A stretch of DNA of 64,000 bases from Lagopus muta (taxonomy: Eukaryota > Chordata > Aves > Galliformes > Phasianidae), in the NCBI RefSeq assembly GCF_023343835.1, contig NC_064437.1, positions 41,131,967 through 41,195,966 of the forward strand, in the 5' to 3' direction. The position numbers and the translations under genes are program-made. Below the pieces are notes generated by a model that was given only the letters and a program-made list of their open reading frames with translations, was not told where the DNA came from and did not search any database. Below, piece after piece: positions 1 through 12,835 of this stretch (position 1 is the stretch's first letter; every line of letters begins with the position of its first letter).

Positions 1-3000
1 ATCAACTGTTTAAACTAAAGTGGGAGTTGATATAAAAACACTAATTATTCCATACAAGTACACAGAAAATGCATGCTTTATGAATTGAGATAACATCTAA
101 GAGTGAAGATAGTTGTAAATTAATCTTATGAGAAGCATCAGCTGGTATGCAAATATCATGAAGACAAATTCTTTTGTACTCATTTTTCACCTTGTCCTTT
201 GTACAGACTGACAGTATCTATCATTAGCATTGAGCACCATTTAAAATATTGAGGAAAGGATCAAGCTGGAAATACTTTTTTTCATGAATTTTCAGTAGAA
301 CATGTGAATGTGCAAGAGATTGATTTTTAGAGTACAAGAACTTCAGATGCACTGTGAAATTTCTGTTGAAATCTCTTGCTGTTTTTTTGTTTCTTCCTTA
401 CATGGCTGATATAAAAGCTGCTGTCACCTCAAACAGGCATCATTTTGTGAGATAATTGCTAGTGACACAGATTTTCTACAGTATTTAAAAAACAGTACTC
501 GAATGAGTGTAATCTTGTTCTATATTGCTCGATGTAACAGTGTTTCGGTGTTATGTACAGTTTGCATTTATGTTGGAAGGAAAATGAAAGGTTAAAGAAT
601 AAAGGGGAAAAAAGCCTACACGGAGCTTGACCGGTCTCCTGAAGAACAATCTAAGGAAGAACAGACAACTTCACAGCGTGTTAAAGTAACCTCACCAAGT
701 GACATAAGGTTCTGTATATACATAGCACCCGTGCTGGTCGTTACCTAAAGCCTCTGGGTAACATTCCCAGGAACGTAAGTAGTTCTTAGAGAAATTTAAT
801 GGAGTATCATTGGTGGGATTTGGAGAGGCAATCTTCTTATCTGTTTCAATTTTGAACAGTGTTTTTGCATTTAATGTCCACACTTCACCCCTCACAGGCT
901 TTGCACTGCTGAGTATCACTGGGTGACAGTTGCTGGCTGGTCAAAGAGGCAAATCTTAGCTCTCATATTGTTGAAACATACAATTTATTTGTAGTTCTGA
1001 ATTCATCACAGAAGTGCTTTGTGAAGTAGCAGATCTAGGAGTGCCTTGTTCTCTACTGAAAGCACTGCTACACCAGATCGCTAAATAGGTTCTGATGTCA
1101 GTTTATTGATATATTTTTTTTTTTCCCCTTTGTATTTCTCTAAAATGATTAAATTGATGACATGAACCCTTAAAGAGTGATTCTCAGGGCAATGGATGCC
1201 CGTGAATAAAGCTGAGAAGAAAGTTCCTGTGATCCAGCTGCATGCAAAGTGTTCTAGAGTGGAGTGGACTCTCATACTGCTCCTTTGCTTGCCCTGGTAA
1301 TAAAGGTAGAATTGCATTGATTCAGAGTTAACACAGAAACTGTGGCAAAAAGACTAATACCTGAATTTTTCTCAAAGCTTTTTGGAGAGCTGGGGATTGC
1401 TGGGGAGATAAGGGACAGATAATGTATTGTAGCTGTAGCACATGGGCACTTCCAGAGTCACTTCCCAATTGTAGTTCTGTTTAATCTATGTCCTACTCAG
1501 CCTGTGGAGCCCCAAAGGGTGAATGCCAAAGTTAGTTGGACTTGTGCTGGTGACCGCAGGTTTCCACAGATCCAGCATTTACAATTGAGTCATTTCAAAA
1601 TGTAGCTTTATGAAGCCTGGTTCATGAACATAACATCTTTTCAATATTCACACTGGAATAACTGCTCTGGGAGAGAGAATGGCTTTCAGCCCATCTTTCT
1701 GCTGAGTAACGTACTGTGTGAGTATCTCTTTGGATTTATGTAACAGTACACTTTCTCTGAAAACTTTATCAGGAACGTGCACAAAATGTGTGTTGTCTTT
1801 TCTGTAATCTTTGTGTACCCAGGTCAGATTTTTAAATCTGGAGTGCATTTGTTTTGTACAGCTTATATTTAGAAATATAATTTTTAGTAACTGAGTCTTA
1901 TGGCCACTGGTTGTGAAAAGCGTAGGTAGGCACAGGCAGTGCACGTCAAGAAAACAGAAATGGTTCAAATAGAAATTCAACTGGAACTTGTATGTTGCCA
2001 TGTAGTATAACAATAAAAATAGCATAAATAATAAATACCTTTATTTGGCTATTGGAACTGCCAGTGTTTTCCCAACGAACCTATGTTTCTGTCTACTCTG
2101 ACTCACTGGATGTATTGCACTGCAAAGCAATTACAGTAAAGTATTTTTCACTATAGTATTACTAGTAATGTTAATAATGACCACAGTATTTTTTTTTTAA
2201 GCTATTATTATTCATTATCTTATCAGGGCATTATGATACTGTCCATTTGTTTATTGTTTTTTTTTTTGTGTGTGTGCTGGGTATGAAGTTAGATTGGTAG
2301 AGTTTTTCCTCTAGTTCTTGCAGTGCTGTACCAATTACACTCCCACTACTCACAGACATGTCAGCTTTATTTTGCCCTATTGTTTAAATACTTTAATGAT
2401 GTCCTACTTAGAAATACTATCTATATCAGATTCCCAGATAATTTTTCCTTAGTCTAGTGCAGGGCACAAGTGAAAGGATCCTGCTGACTGCATTGTGCGC
2501 GTTTTGTCATGAACGTGTCTAGGGAGGAGAGAGTGAAAAGGAGGAACAGAGTGAATGCCAGCCTGAATTCCCCCACTTCCCCCACCTCCCCCCCTTCCCA
2601 CCTCTGTGTTTCAGCAAACATTTTTAGAGTAGTAGTTCATTTTGTTAGTTGCTTGCATTTTTTTTTTTTTAATGTTATACAAAAGTTTGTATATCGGTTT
2701 TCTTCCCTGATTTACTGTTTTTTGGTCTTCTTGACAGAGGGTCATCTGGTTACGTTCCTGCAAGGGCAGAAGCAGATGGTGAACATTGCCCTTCATTTCT
2801 GGTCCCTTCTTAGCGAGGCTGGGTAGTAGCCAACAGATTTGAAAATTAGGAACAGAAATCTCTTGCACGTGTAATAGCAATGAGCAGTTGGACATAATGA
2901 TACTGGTCTCAAAAAGACTCTCAGACCAACACAACATACTGAAAAACAGACCTATGCACACACAGCAGCATCAAAGCAGAATTAGCTGGTTGCCACTGCA

Positions 3001-6000
3001 TGCCAGTAAAATGCATGTGCTGATGGGGAGATGGGTTGTTAGCTTTCAGCTTAAGAGTTTAAGATTTAGATTTTCAGATGGTCTCCCCATGCTTTGTTTT
3101 ATCCAAGTGCTACTCAAGCAAGTTGAAGTACTTCTAATGAGTGCATTACGTTAAGCATAAAGTAGCAATTGGATCATTCATGTTGTATGTTACAAAATGA
3201 CAAGGAACAAACAATTTGAGCGTATCCTTAAAGTATCTTCCCACAGAGATAAACTTGTCATTATCTTCTCTGATACAAGAGAGCCTTGCTTGTATTGTAT
3301 CACTAAACAGCTGAAAATTAGCGATGAAATCAAGCCAATGACCCCTTGGTTTTTGTTGGAGGTGGGGGTCAAGGAGAAAATATGTCCTTAGACCAAGGAG
3401 AGGAAAAATATATGACCTGTATGACATTGATGCAGCACATCTACACATCCTTTGGTCATCCATGGATACGCTCACAAGGAATGTACAGTCAGTATTTTCA
3501 ACCTTGTGATTTTGGTTATAATGATGTACAGCATGAGAAGGGACTTACATGGGTTACACAATGGATAGTAACCATGAGCCACTTGCTAAAGCAGAAACTG
3601 TGTGCCATTTGGGTGGCGGGGCTTGGAATTGGTGGAGCTGGGGGTGGTAACATTGCAGTGAATTCATTCAGATGTTTATTTTACTTAAAGTCTGAGAAAA
3701 AGGAAATAGCCCATTTTAGGTCCCCTGTATTCCAAAGTGAGCAGTGTCTGTGCCTTGCCTGGTAAGGGTTTTCCCCAGTGAACGAGAAGCACCATGCAGA
3801 TTTGTCTGTCAGGAATGAATGAGTAAAAATGTGCAGAGCAGGACTAATGCTGAAGCGTGGCCTGCAGCCCTTTCGGGACTTCCCTGCCTCCTCAGTTGGG
3901 GCCTCACTTCCTGAAAGCACAAAGTAACCTGAGACAGGGTGAGAGCCATGTTTTGGGGGAGGAAAACACAGCAGTGAGATGGGAAGAGGGAGTCTTTTGT
4001 CTGGTTGAAATTTTAGTGCAAAATTGAGGCAGTTTCCTCCAGTGGGGAGAGAGCCCCATGCTGGAGCAGCAGGATGGGAGAGCTGGGGCAGGGCAGACTG
4101 CAGTGGCTGCAGATGATGCTCCTCCACAGACTGGAGCAGGCAGCCCTTTTGTGCCACTGAATTTATTTCCTCTCCTGACTGTTGCTTATCATCGTTGCTG
4201 ACTGCCTGTGTTATCCTAAAGGTGAGATCCTTTCTGGTTAACTGAGTGGGGCAGCTTGAGCTGCCATCAGAGACTTTATTTGCTGCAAGAGCCAAACCAC
4301 ACTCTCAGAGCAGGTGACTTCTGCCTGTATGGCATTTTGTGATTAGCGGCATCGCTGTGAATCCTGGCAGGCTGAAGTCCTGCAGCTGGGCTGCTGGAAA
4401 ACTAAGGGAGCAAGCAGGGCAACGCTACCACAGCCTTTCTGCAATATAGATGTCTGCACAAACCAGGGTTCAGCTGCTAGTGGCCTGGTTTGAAACCAGA
4501 TTGGTGTGACCTGGTGAGTTGTTACAGTGGAGGCACAGGAAAAATTCTATAGAAAGCAGGTTGTTTTAGGTTTTGTGCAGATTATGTTGTTTCCTGGAGC
4601 AGATTACTGTCTGGAGAGTGAAGCTCAAGCTACCTGGAAGGTGCGTCCATAACCAGTGGAAGACTAATTCACCTTCATTCATCATGAATGGTTTTAGACA
4701 AAGGATGATGCCTAGACCGAATCACTGATGCTGGATGTTACGGATTGACTCAACACCAAGATACCTGAGAAACAGCTACAGTATGTGCTGCCACGGGGCA
4801 GGGAAAGGTGGAGGGTGCAGCACCGGAGGCTGCCCGACAGGGAAAGTATTTTCTTACCTAATGCAGATGTGATGCTCTGATCTCAATAGCTGCTTTTAGC
4901 CTTAATTCTGCTAGAAATGTCGACCAAAAAGAAGCTTCGAAGTAATCTTTTACAGCTTTTCTGAAAATACAGAAAAGAGAAATTGATGAAAGATCTCAGA
5001 TGAAATCAGGCTCAGAAATACTTATTTTGTTACCTTAAGTATATAATTATTCACACACAAAAAAATTGAGTTTGGCAGATGATGTATTGCAGCTGTAGCT
5101 GTTTGGTCCCACTTTTCATTTTCATTTATTAACATCAATGGAATACACAGAGAACATGCTATCAGATCTGACAATAGGAACAACAATGACAAAATAACCT
5201 TGGGGAGAAATTGGTGAGTATTTTTAAGGTAATACTGGTGAATATCATATTTAGCCATTATTTCTGTTTATTACCTACAATTTGTTCATATTCACTTAAT
5301 TGCACTAGTGATGTTTCTAGTCTAATGAGGCCAGGCTGTAATTAATGGATTTGTCTAATATATAAAAGTACAACTGCTAGACTACTGACTGCTGAAATGC
5401 AGTGATTGCATTGAATACATTTCTGCTATTGAATAGGATATCTGCCCTAGAGCTCCTCAGTTTTTATCTGAGGTATTGTTTTTTGTCAGTAAAGCCCTTT
5501 TTACTGTTGGCATTCCTGGAGGGGGAATGAATATCGGTATGCTGAGTCTGTTAACCCTTGGGTCTGTTTCACCCCTTGGTCCTTAAGAATTTGTACTGAC
5601 TTGATCCTCTGAGGATGCTGTAAGGCTGTTCTCTTCTGACTGGTCCTAGGTGGCAGAAGGCATTACCATGGCGCTTTTGTAGATCTTGGATTTTTCTGGG
5701 TAGTTTCTATATCTTCTACATCGTTAACTATTGCCTTATTTGGAAGATGATTATAGCAGACGCTAAGTTCTAAGTGATAAGCAAGCAGGGTAGTTCTTGC
5801 TTTGTTTCAGCTCAGGTATCCGCTTTAACTTTTTAATCTGATCCACTTTCCCCTAAGGGCCTGTAAGCATTAGCAGCCAAGCCAGAAATGTAGTAAACTA
5901 AGACTGAGTAGAAGCTGCAGAAATTAAAATTTGTAACTGTTCAGACCCACAGTAACAACTTGGTACTTGGTGCAGTGTGAACAAATCCTTGAATTCCAAA

Positions 6001-9000
6001 TTGATTTCCAAAGGTCAGTAGGGATTTTCATTATTGTCATATTTGAGAGTTTTATTATTTTTTCCTTGAGTGTAGCTCGGTAATCATTTCTGCCCAGGGG
6101 TGAATTAAAGGCAGAAGTATATTTTTCTTTGGGCAGAACTGGATAGCATTACATCACAAGAACCAGCAGTTCTTCAAGTGAGAAAAGCAGCTTTGAATTC
6201 TTTCTCAAAGCATGAACTTTGTCACCCTTTGGAAGACTTGAGGAATTCATCACCTGTTTCAAAACTGTTAATGTTTCTGGTGTCTAGCCTGTGTTGCCCT
6301 TGGCCAACTAAAACTGTTTACGCTTCTCTTTACATTGGCTTTAGTTTATATCACATACTTTTTTTTTTCTTTTCTTTCCTTCTTCATGGTATTCATCTTT
6401 CTTTCCCAACAGTTTGTAGAGAACACTCTTTTCTGTCTCAACCCTGTTTTCTGACTCTTCAACTTCTTCATTCAATCCCATTTCTCTGGGCTCTGGCAAC
6501 TTTCTGCATCTGCTCCTGTGTGAGGTCCACTGACTTATCTGTTAGTCCAGAGAGGTGTTATAAAAAGCAGTGTCCTACCCATTGGGTTCCATCTAAAAAG
6601 ATGTAATACCTCTAGATATGTAAGGAAATATTCTCTCTTACTGTAGTTAAGTTTTGTACTACTTGCGGTTCCTTGATTCATTTGTTTTTCACCTTCTACT
6701 TTGCAGTAACCTATTTTCTCAGACATAGTTTGACAGGCCAAGTCCAAATGGAAATTATTCTGGTAAATGAATTACACTATTTTCCCTATCATCTTGTCTC
6801 TCACTGCACTAATACCCAAAGGGGCTTCTTACAAGTCAGAGTTCTCTCCATTTCTTTTATCAAATGTTTCTTTGTGCATTTCCTTTTCTCAGACATTTGA
6901 TGTTGAAGGGATGTTTTCATGGTTTGACTTCTGTCTCTGGAAGCTCAACTGAAACCAATTTGCAAATCAAGTGGCTTTATCTAGGTGATTTTCTGGTAAA
7001 AACAGGTGTGTTATATGTCTCTTTTTCCATTGCTCTTCCTTCTGTGGTAAGGACTATGTTCTGCTCTGGAAGACTTTTCTCCATCCCTTGTGTATACTTT
7101 ATTCCAGGAAAACCAGTGACAAGTTAGGCAACTGAAATGCAAAGTAGAAAGATTCCTTGATTTTATTCTTTAAAGAAGTTGACATTATTTAAAAATGAAG
7201 CTATTGGTATCACATTCTGTCTTCATTTTATAGAAGGAGATGTGACTGCTTGTTTTTATTTACTTGCTCAGAAGCTGTTGTTTGCAGTGATAGGAAATTC
7301 AAGCCATGTAGATTTCTTGTGCTTCATGACTGCGATGTAGGGAAGAAAGTCCTAAAGAATTCTCGGGAAACATTCCCTTACTGCAGCACACACGGTAATA
7401 ACAGCGTCTGTAAACTCCTTTATCGTTGGGTGAATTTCTACAGATACCTCAAACGTCAGCTGTCAGCGCTGGGAATCACTCGCCCTTGTCCTGTATTATC
7501 TTCGTCTACGGCCACAGCACATGAAAAAGGGCCAAGACTGAGTTTGCGTGCTGTATCCACAGGACCGGGTGAGAGCTGTTGTATTCTCCCCCTACGGGGA
7601 TGGAGGGGAGAAAGAAGTGAAAACTACGGCAATCCAGATCTCCCTCGGAGAGCTAAGAGGGGGGTGGGAGATAGTTTTGAAAACGCTTTCTTTTGATCTG
7701 ATAGCTGAGCAGCCTGCGTGAAAATGTCCCTCCGCCAGACCATCTCCGGTGCTCAGCCGAGATGTGCGGCCAGTTGTTACCCAAATGAGGGCTATCCCTC
7801 CCGCCCTTCCTAAGCAGCGCCTGGAGACGAGCAAGGGACTGAGATGAAAGTGTCCTACTGAAGACTGGCGTTGAAAGGACAATACGCCTTTCTGTGAAGG
7901 TGTATTTTTTGCTCCGGGTGTTGACAGAGCTGTAATGAGATCAGGCAAGGAATTGTTTTATGTTCTATCTGCTCATTTAATGGAGTAGTCTGATAGGCGT
8001 GGGTCCCCAGCTCTCCTCTTTCCCTGCTGCGAGTCTCTCCCAGAAGTTAGGGAGAACTGAACGCGGAAAGGAGCTAAATATCTCAGAAGTGGGCAAAGAT
8101 TGTAGCTGAAGCTTTAAAGATTCGAGGCGTCTAATGCTAAATCAGGACTCAGATTCCCTGTGATAGGAAAGGAGTTGAACTGACTTGGCAGGCTTTGAAG
8201 ACAGGTCTATTTTAATTTAGTAAGTTAAATTTGTTCACAGCAATTAAAGTCAGTGTCAGCAGCGTTTCGCTACAGTCCAAGGAAACTACGGCTGAAATTA
8301 CGGTCGTCTGAGAGCGGGCTCTGCTTCGTCACTTCTGTGTTTTGCCTACGGCCGGTGACGCCACCGCAGCGGCTCTGTTTATCGGGCTCTCCATGGGAGC
8401 ACACGGCGCTGTAGGACTGCAGCTCAGCAAGAGGCTCCTCAGCCCGCTTCCTGGGATTCCTTTCCTCCAGAGCCCCTTTCTTCCATTGATTTCCATCCTG
8501 CCTCACCAGAGGGGATTCAAGTTTGCAAGTCAAAGAAGAATAATCTGGTATTTCAATGGCGCTGGCTCCTGCGAAGTGCGGCTCACAGTAGGTGCTCATA
8601 CCTCCTACAGACTGATACGGATTGTTCCAATTTCCGTTCCTTCTCATTTTCTTCAGGCTTGAAAAAAGAAGTGGATGATAGTGCCTTATTTTGCACTGTC
8701 TGTCTACAAGCTGTCAGAAAACGAAGAAAGTTTGAGTTTGTAAGCGTTTTACTCTCAAGCACTGCTTTTACAGTTCTTTTCAACAAGGCCTCTGAGTCGG
8801 AGCTTGTACGTCCTGTTGTAACTGGGGTTTCCTGGTTATCACAGTTGTTTTGGTGGTGATTGTCAGTGCATCTTCAGGAGGAAAAAAGGAAGAAAATACT
8901 TGTACTTCTCAAAGGACAACTTTTTATGTAGCTCGCTGTCTTTGGCTTACTAAGTCAATTCTCCCAGACTAATGGCTAGGAGATTATTTCATCATTTGAA

Positions 9001-9939
9001 CTGATAGCAGCAAGGTGTGCAAGGCACTGTAATGTTCTTCAAAATCGTGATGGATTTCCTAGATCTGCTCCGTTTGAATTTCCTGCAAGGCTCGAGCATT
9101 TCTGTGTATATTTTTCATTGTTTCAGCAAGCATGCTGCAGTCACATCATTGAACAAACAAGTACCGTTGAACAGGAGAGTATTTTTTTTTTTTACTACTA
9201 TATATAGTAGGCTCCACTCAATGTAATTTACTTTATTTATTTATCTTTAGTAAGATTAGTTGTGCAGAACTTCACATGTACTGTATTTCTCAGTGCTAGA
9301 GATTTTCAGCAAAATAAACTCCTGCTTCAGTCTTTGGAGAGAGAAAACAGAACTCAGGAACTCAGGCTGAGCCATGCCTGCGTTTTGTGTTCTTTTGTAT
9401 TCGTGCACTTTGAACCCTGCACTGTAGGTTTTAACTCCCTTAGTGTGGGCGAGGGTATCCGAACAGAACTCATCTGCTGTTACTTTAACATCGTGCAGTT
9501 AATGAAATAAATTACATGCATTAGTCAGTTTTAGTTGTTGATACAGTTTCAAAATCAGTAACTTCATTTCAGGATTAGTTTTAATTTCTCTCTACTGCCA
9601 TCTTGCCTTAGCACATGTCCACTTCATCACTGCAGAGCACCAGGCCTAAGAACAAACACAAGCAGATGGAGTTTGGTTATGACAACAAAAAAAAAACTTA
9701 CGAAAGCTGTATGAAAGTTGAAGAAAAATCCAACAGTCTTTCCACTCAAATGCTGTTTGCATGGGCCTCATTTACAACATGATGTGAGAGTGGCCATCAT
9801 TCTGCTCTTTAATTTCATGTAACTCAAGAAAACTTCACAGCAAGCAGAGGTCAGAAGCGCTGTTGCAGTGGCTTGCAGAAAACAGGGTGGTTGAACGGGT
9901 TGATGAGGGTGGCAGTGAGAGGCACAGGCACCACTGTCC

Positions 9940-10440
9940 AAATAAATCAGATGAGCCCGTCCTGGTCCTGCTCCAAGTGGGGTCAGCTGTGGTGTTGGAC
10001 CAGATTGCTCAGGACTTTATCATATTACATCTTGGAAACTCCTCGGGACTGGAAACAGCAGAACTTCTCTGGGCAACCTGCTCTCCACTGCTGGGCTGTC
10101 CTAAAGGGTAAAAAGATTTTCCTTACAGTCAGGCTGAAGTTGTCCTGTTCCAGCTGGTGCTTCTTGTCTTTTGTCTTCCAGTCATACACTGCTGTGCAGG
10201 GACCAGCTCCATCTTCTCAAGGGGCTGCTGTCAGGTCTCCCCTAAATCATCTTTTCTAAATTTAAATTCATCTAAATCATCTCTGTCCATGCTGAACAAG
10301 CCCCATTCTGCCAGCTCCTTCTCACACTGTTTCAGCTCTGATCATTCTGGTGGCCAGCTACTGAACTCAACCCCACATACAGATGCCCTTTCAATACTGA
10401 AACCAGGCTTACTATGCAAGATGTGGTATAGCAAGCACTA
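9940..10440 (-). repeat. CR1 LINE fragment (3' part, diverged)
   Basis: Read on the minus strand this is the 3' part of a CR1 retroposon. On the + strand it shows the family's inverted phrases in the usual order: CTCTGGGCAACCTGCTCTCC, a 'ctaaagggtaaaaagattttcctta' type segment, 'gctccatcttctcaaggggc', 'aggtctcccctaaatcatc' and 'gctgaacaagcccc'. It is diverged and broken by small gaps, so it is an old copy. The left limit is approximate. It lies in the presumed STOX1 intron 1. Confidence 0.75.
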
Positions 10441-12697
10441 AAGGTAGGTGAATAATCACTTCCTCTTGTCTGCTAGCTCTGGTCCTGTTAATTCAGCCCA
10501 GGATGCTTCACTCCTGCCACATCACTCCTGAAAGAACTAAAATAGAGAAGCTAGTGTTCCATATGATTGCTGTGACTTGCACAGTAGGTTTACAGCTAAG
10601 TGAGAATTCAGTGAAGCCCTTGGGAATAATGCATGACATTTTTTTTCCTAGTATGCTTTATCTTACATAGATATATCTGTGGTGATCCACAGACCATTTG
10701 CTGGCAGATTCCAGCTACTCAGTAAACAGCCTGATTTGTACTGAAGCAGAAAGCTTCCAGGACAATGACACAATTGAAAAAGCAAGTGCTACTTGTTTAG
10801 TAAACTCAATCTGTCTGAAAGCTGAAATGCTTGTTATGTTTTGCTTCAAACTGAAATGAAGTGAACCTCTGAATTTTATCTTGCTTTTCTAAAGCAAACC
10901 TATGTTGGGGCTATGTTCTCATTTGAATAACTCTGGGTGCTGTTTCTCTAAGAGACCAATGTGTTTACTCCTTGGCTGGGATAAAGGTGAGCTGAAGCCA
11001 GGGAGCAATGCAAAGTGAATTTGGGTCCATTCTGGGAAGAAGAGCACAACTGCAGTTACACTCTTGTGATTGTAGCTTTAAGTTGTGTGCTTCTTTTGTG
11101 ACTGCCTTTTACGTGGCAGCACGTTTCCAGGCAAAGCAGTACTGTTCAGGAATATTACAGCAGTTAGAGCAGACCTTTAGCTGAATGCACAGGAATGTGC
11201 AACTGCACGATGGAGGTTTTATAGCAATTCTTTCACTATATAGATCTATAGTGCCTAACCAGCAACCAGTAACACCTTCCACACAGGACAAAGATTTTGA
11301 CATTACAGAGTTATCTGGATGGCTTGGGATTTATTGCAGATAGGGGGTGGGACTGGGAGCAAAGAAAAGGCAGAGCAGTTTTTGTGGAGAAATCCCAGGG
11401 CTGCAAAGGGACTTTCTGGACCAGGCCAAGTGGAAAAGATGTGCTTGTGTTAAAATCCTGTAGCACTGGATGGCAGCATCTGCAGGCAGTTACAGGAGCC
11501 AGAAACATTGCTGCTGCTGATGACTTCCTTATTCTTCTACTGTTTGCCTCTCTGGGCTGTTTGCGTGGTTTTTGAAACTTTACTGAGACCACTTCATTTT
11601 ATGTCATTTTTATCTCCTTCCAGTAAAGTTTTTGAATCAATTTGGTTTTTTTTTCTGCCAGACATTGAATGCTGAAACAGTTAAGGGTGATTTTCCTTGC
11701 TCTGAGCTGTGCTGGAAGTATCCAATGCTACTTGTGATTTGACTGAAAAGCTGTAGGCCTGTTAAGGTATAGTAAAAACATTGTCTTGAGTACTGTTGCT
11801 TAGCCAGTTATGCTATGAAGAGTGCCATAAAGGTAGATGTGCTTATGTAGTTTTGTTAGTTGGCTGTTTTGACGGTTGTTGTGGGTAAAACAAATCTCTA
11901 AGCACTGAACAGTTTGCCTGCTAATTTTCAACTAGCAAAAATGCTCTTCTCTTTTCAACTGTCTGTATGAAGCTGTATGCTTGCTTTTGCTTAAGTTAGT
12001 GCCTTTGGAACTTGAAATCTGCTCTCAAGATGTTCTTGGAGCATCAAAGCGAATATGCCAGTGGCCTCAGCAAGTGTTAAAGAAGGCCAGCTGCACATGG
12101 CAAAAACTCTTTCCCACTAAGTTTGGCCTAAAGAAAATCACAGTGCAGTGAACACATTGCTGACTGCTGTGCAACTTGTTCTACTTGGAGTATCAAATCA
12201 CAGGTTTCAGTAGGGAGCATGATTGATCTCAAAAGCCTTTATTTTTTTCCCTTCACTTTTAATCCTGCTTTGTGTTCACCATATTTACCTGTGATGGCTA
12301 TGAGTGGCTTATTAAGCACTGAGATTAAAGTAATTGAAAATATTCTAACAATCTTGACTATGTCTTTAATAACATGCAGAGAAATTTTATCTTTTAATAA
12401 GGCCTTGAAAATCTCCATTAATGTTCAAAAAATGCTATTGCAAAATTTCTCCTACTTTCTGTGTTCCTATTAACATTTTTCCTGCTTGAAATTATTCCTA
12501 GTCATTAATTATGAAATGTGATGTTTACTGTAAAATGTGACCAGGATGCACTTTAGTATATAGAAAAGAAGAAGCCTCTCAGTTTGTGACAGAGTTGTAC
12601 TTGCTGCTAGCTTTCCTCATGCATTTGTGCAGAAAGTGAAGTGAATCAAACACAGTGGGGCTCTCCTGCAGGAAGGCACAGGATCAGTGGGACCATT

Positions 12698-12835
12698 ATC
12701 ATAGAATAGAATCACCAAGATTGGAAAAGATCTCCAAAATCATCCGGTACAACCATCTGCCTACCATCAATATTTCCTCACTAAAATATTTCCCTTTATG
12801 CTCAGCTTAACACTCCTACATAGGCCTCTCCGACT
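12698..12835 (-). repeat. CR1 LINE 3'-end fragment
   Basis: The + strand carries the inverted CR1 3' terminus: 'atcatagaatagaatcacc', then 'aagattggaaaagatctcc', then 'aaaatcatccggtacaacca' and 'cctaccatcaatatttcctc'. This is the common 3' end of a minus-strand CR1 insertion, truncated at its 5' side as most bird copies are. Confidence 0.8.

Noticed and set aside
3681-4295. Minus-strand frame of 204 codons
   Set aside because: It is long, but its composition is that of non-coding DNA, it resembles no family I know, and no good splice or start context supports it.
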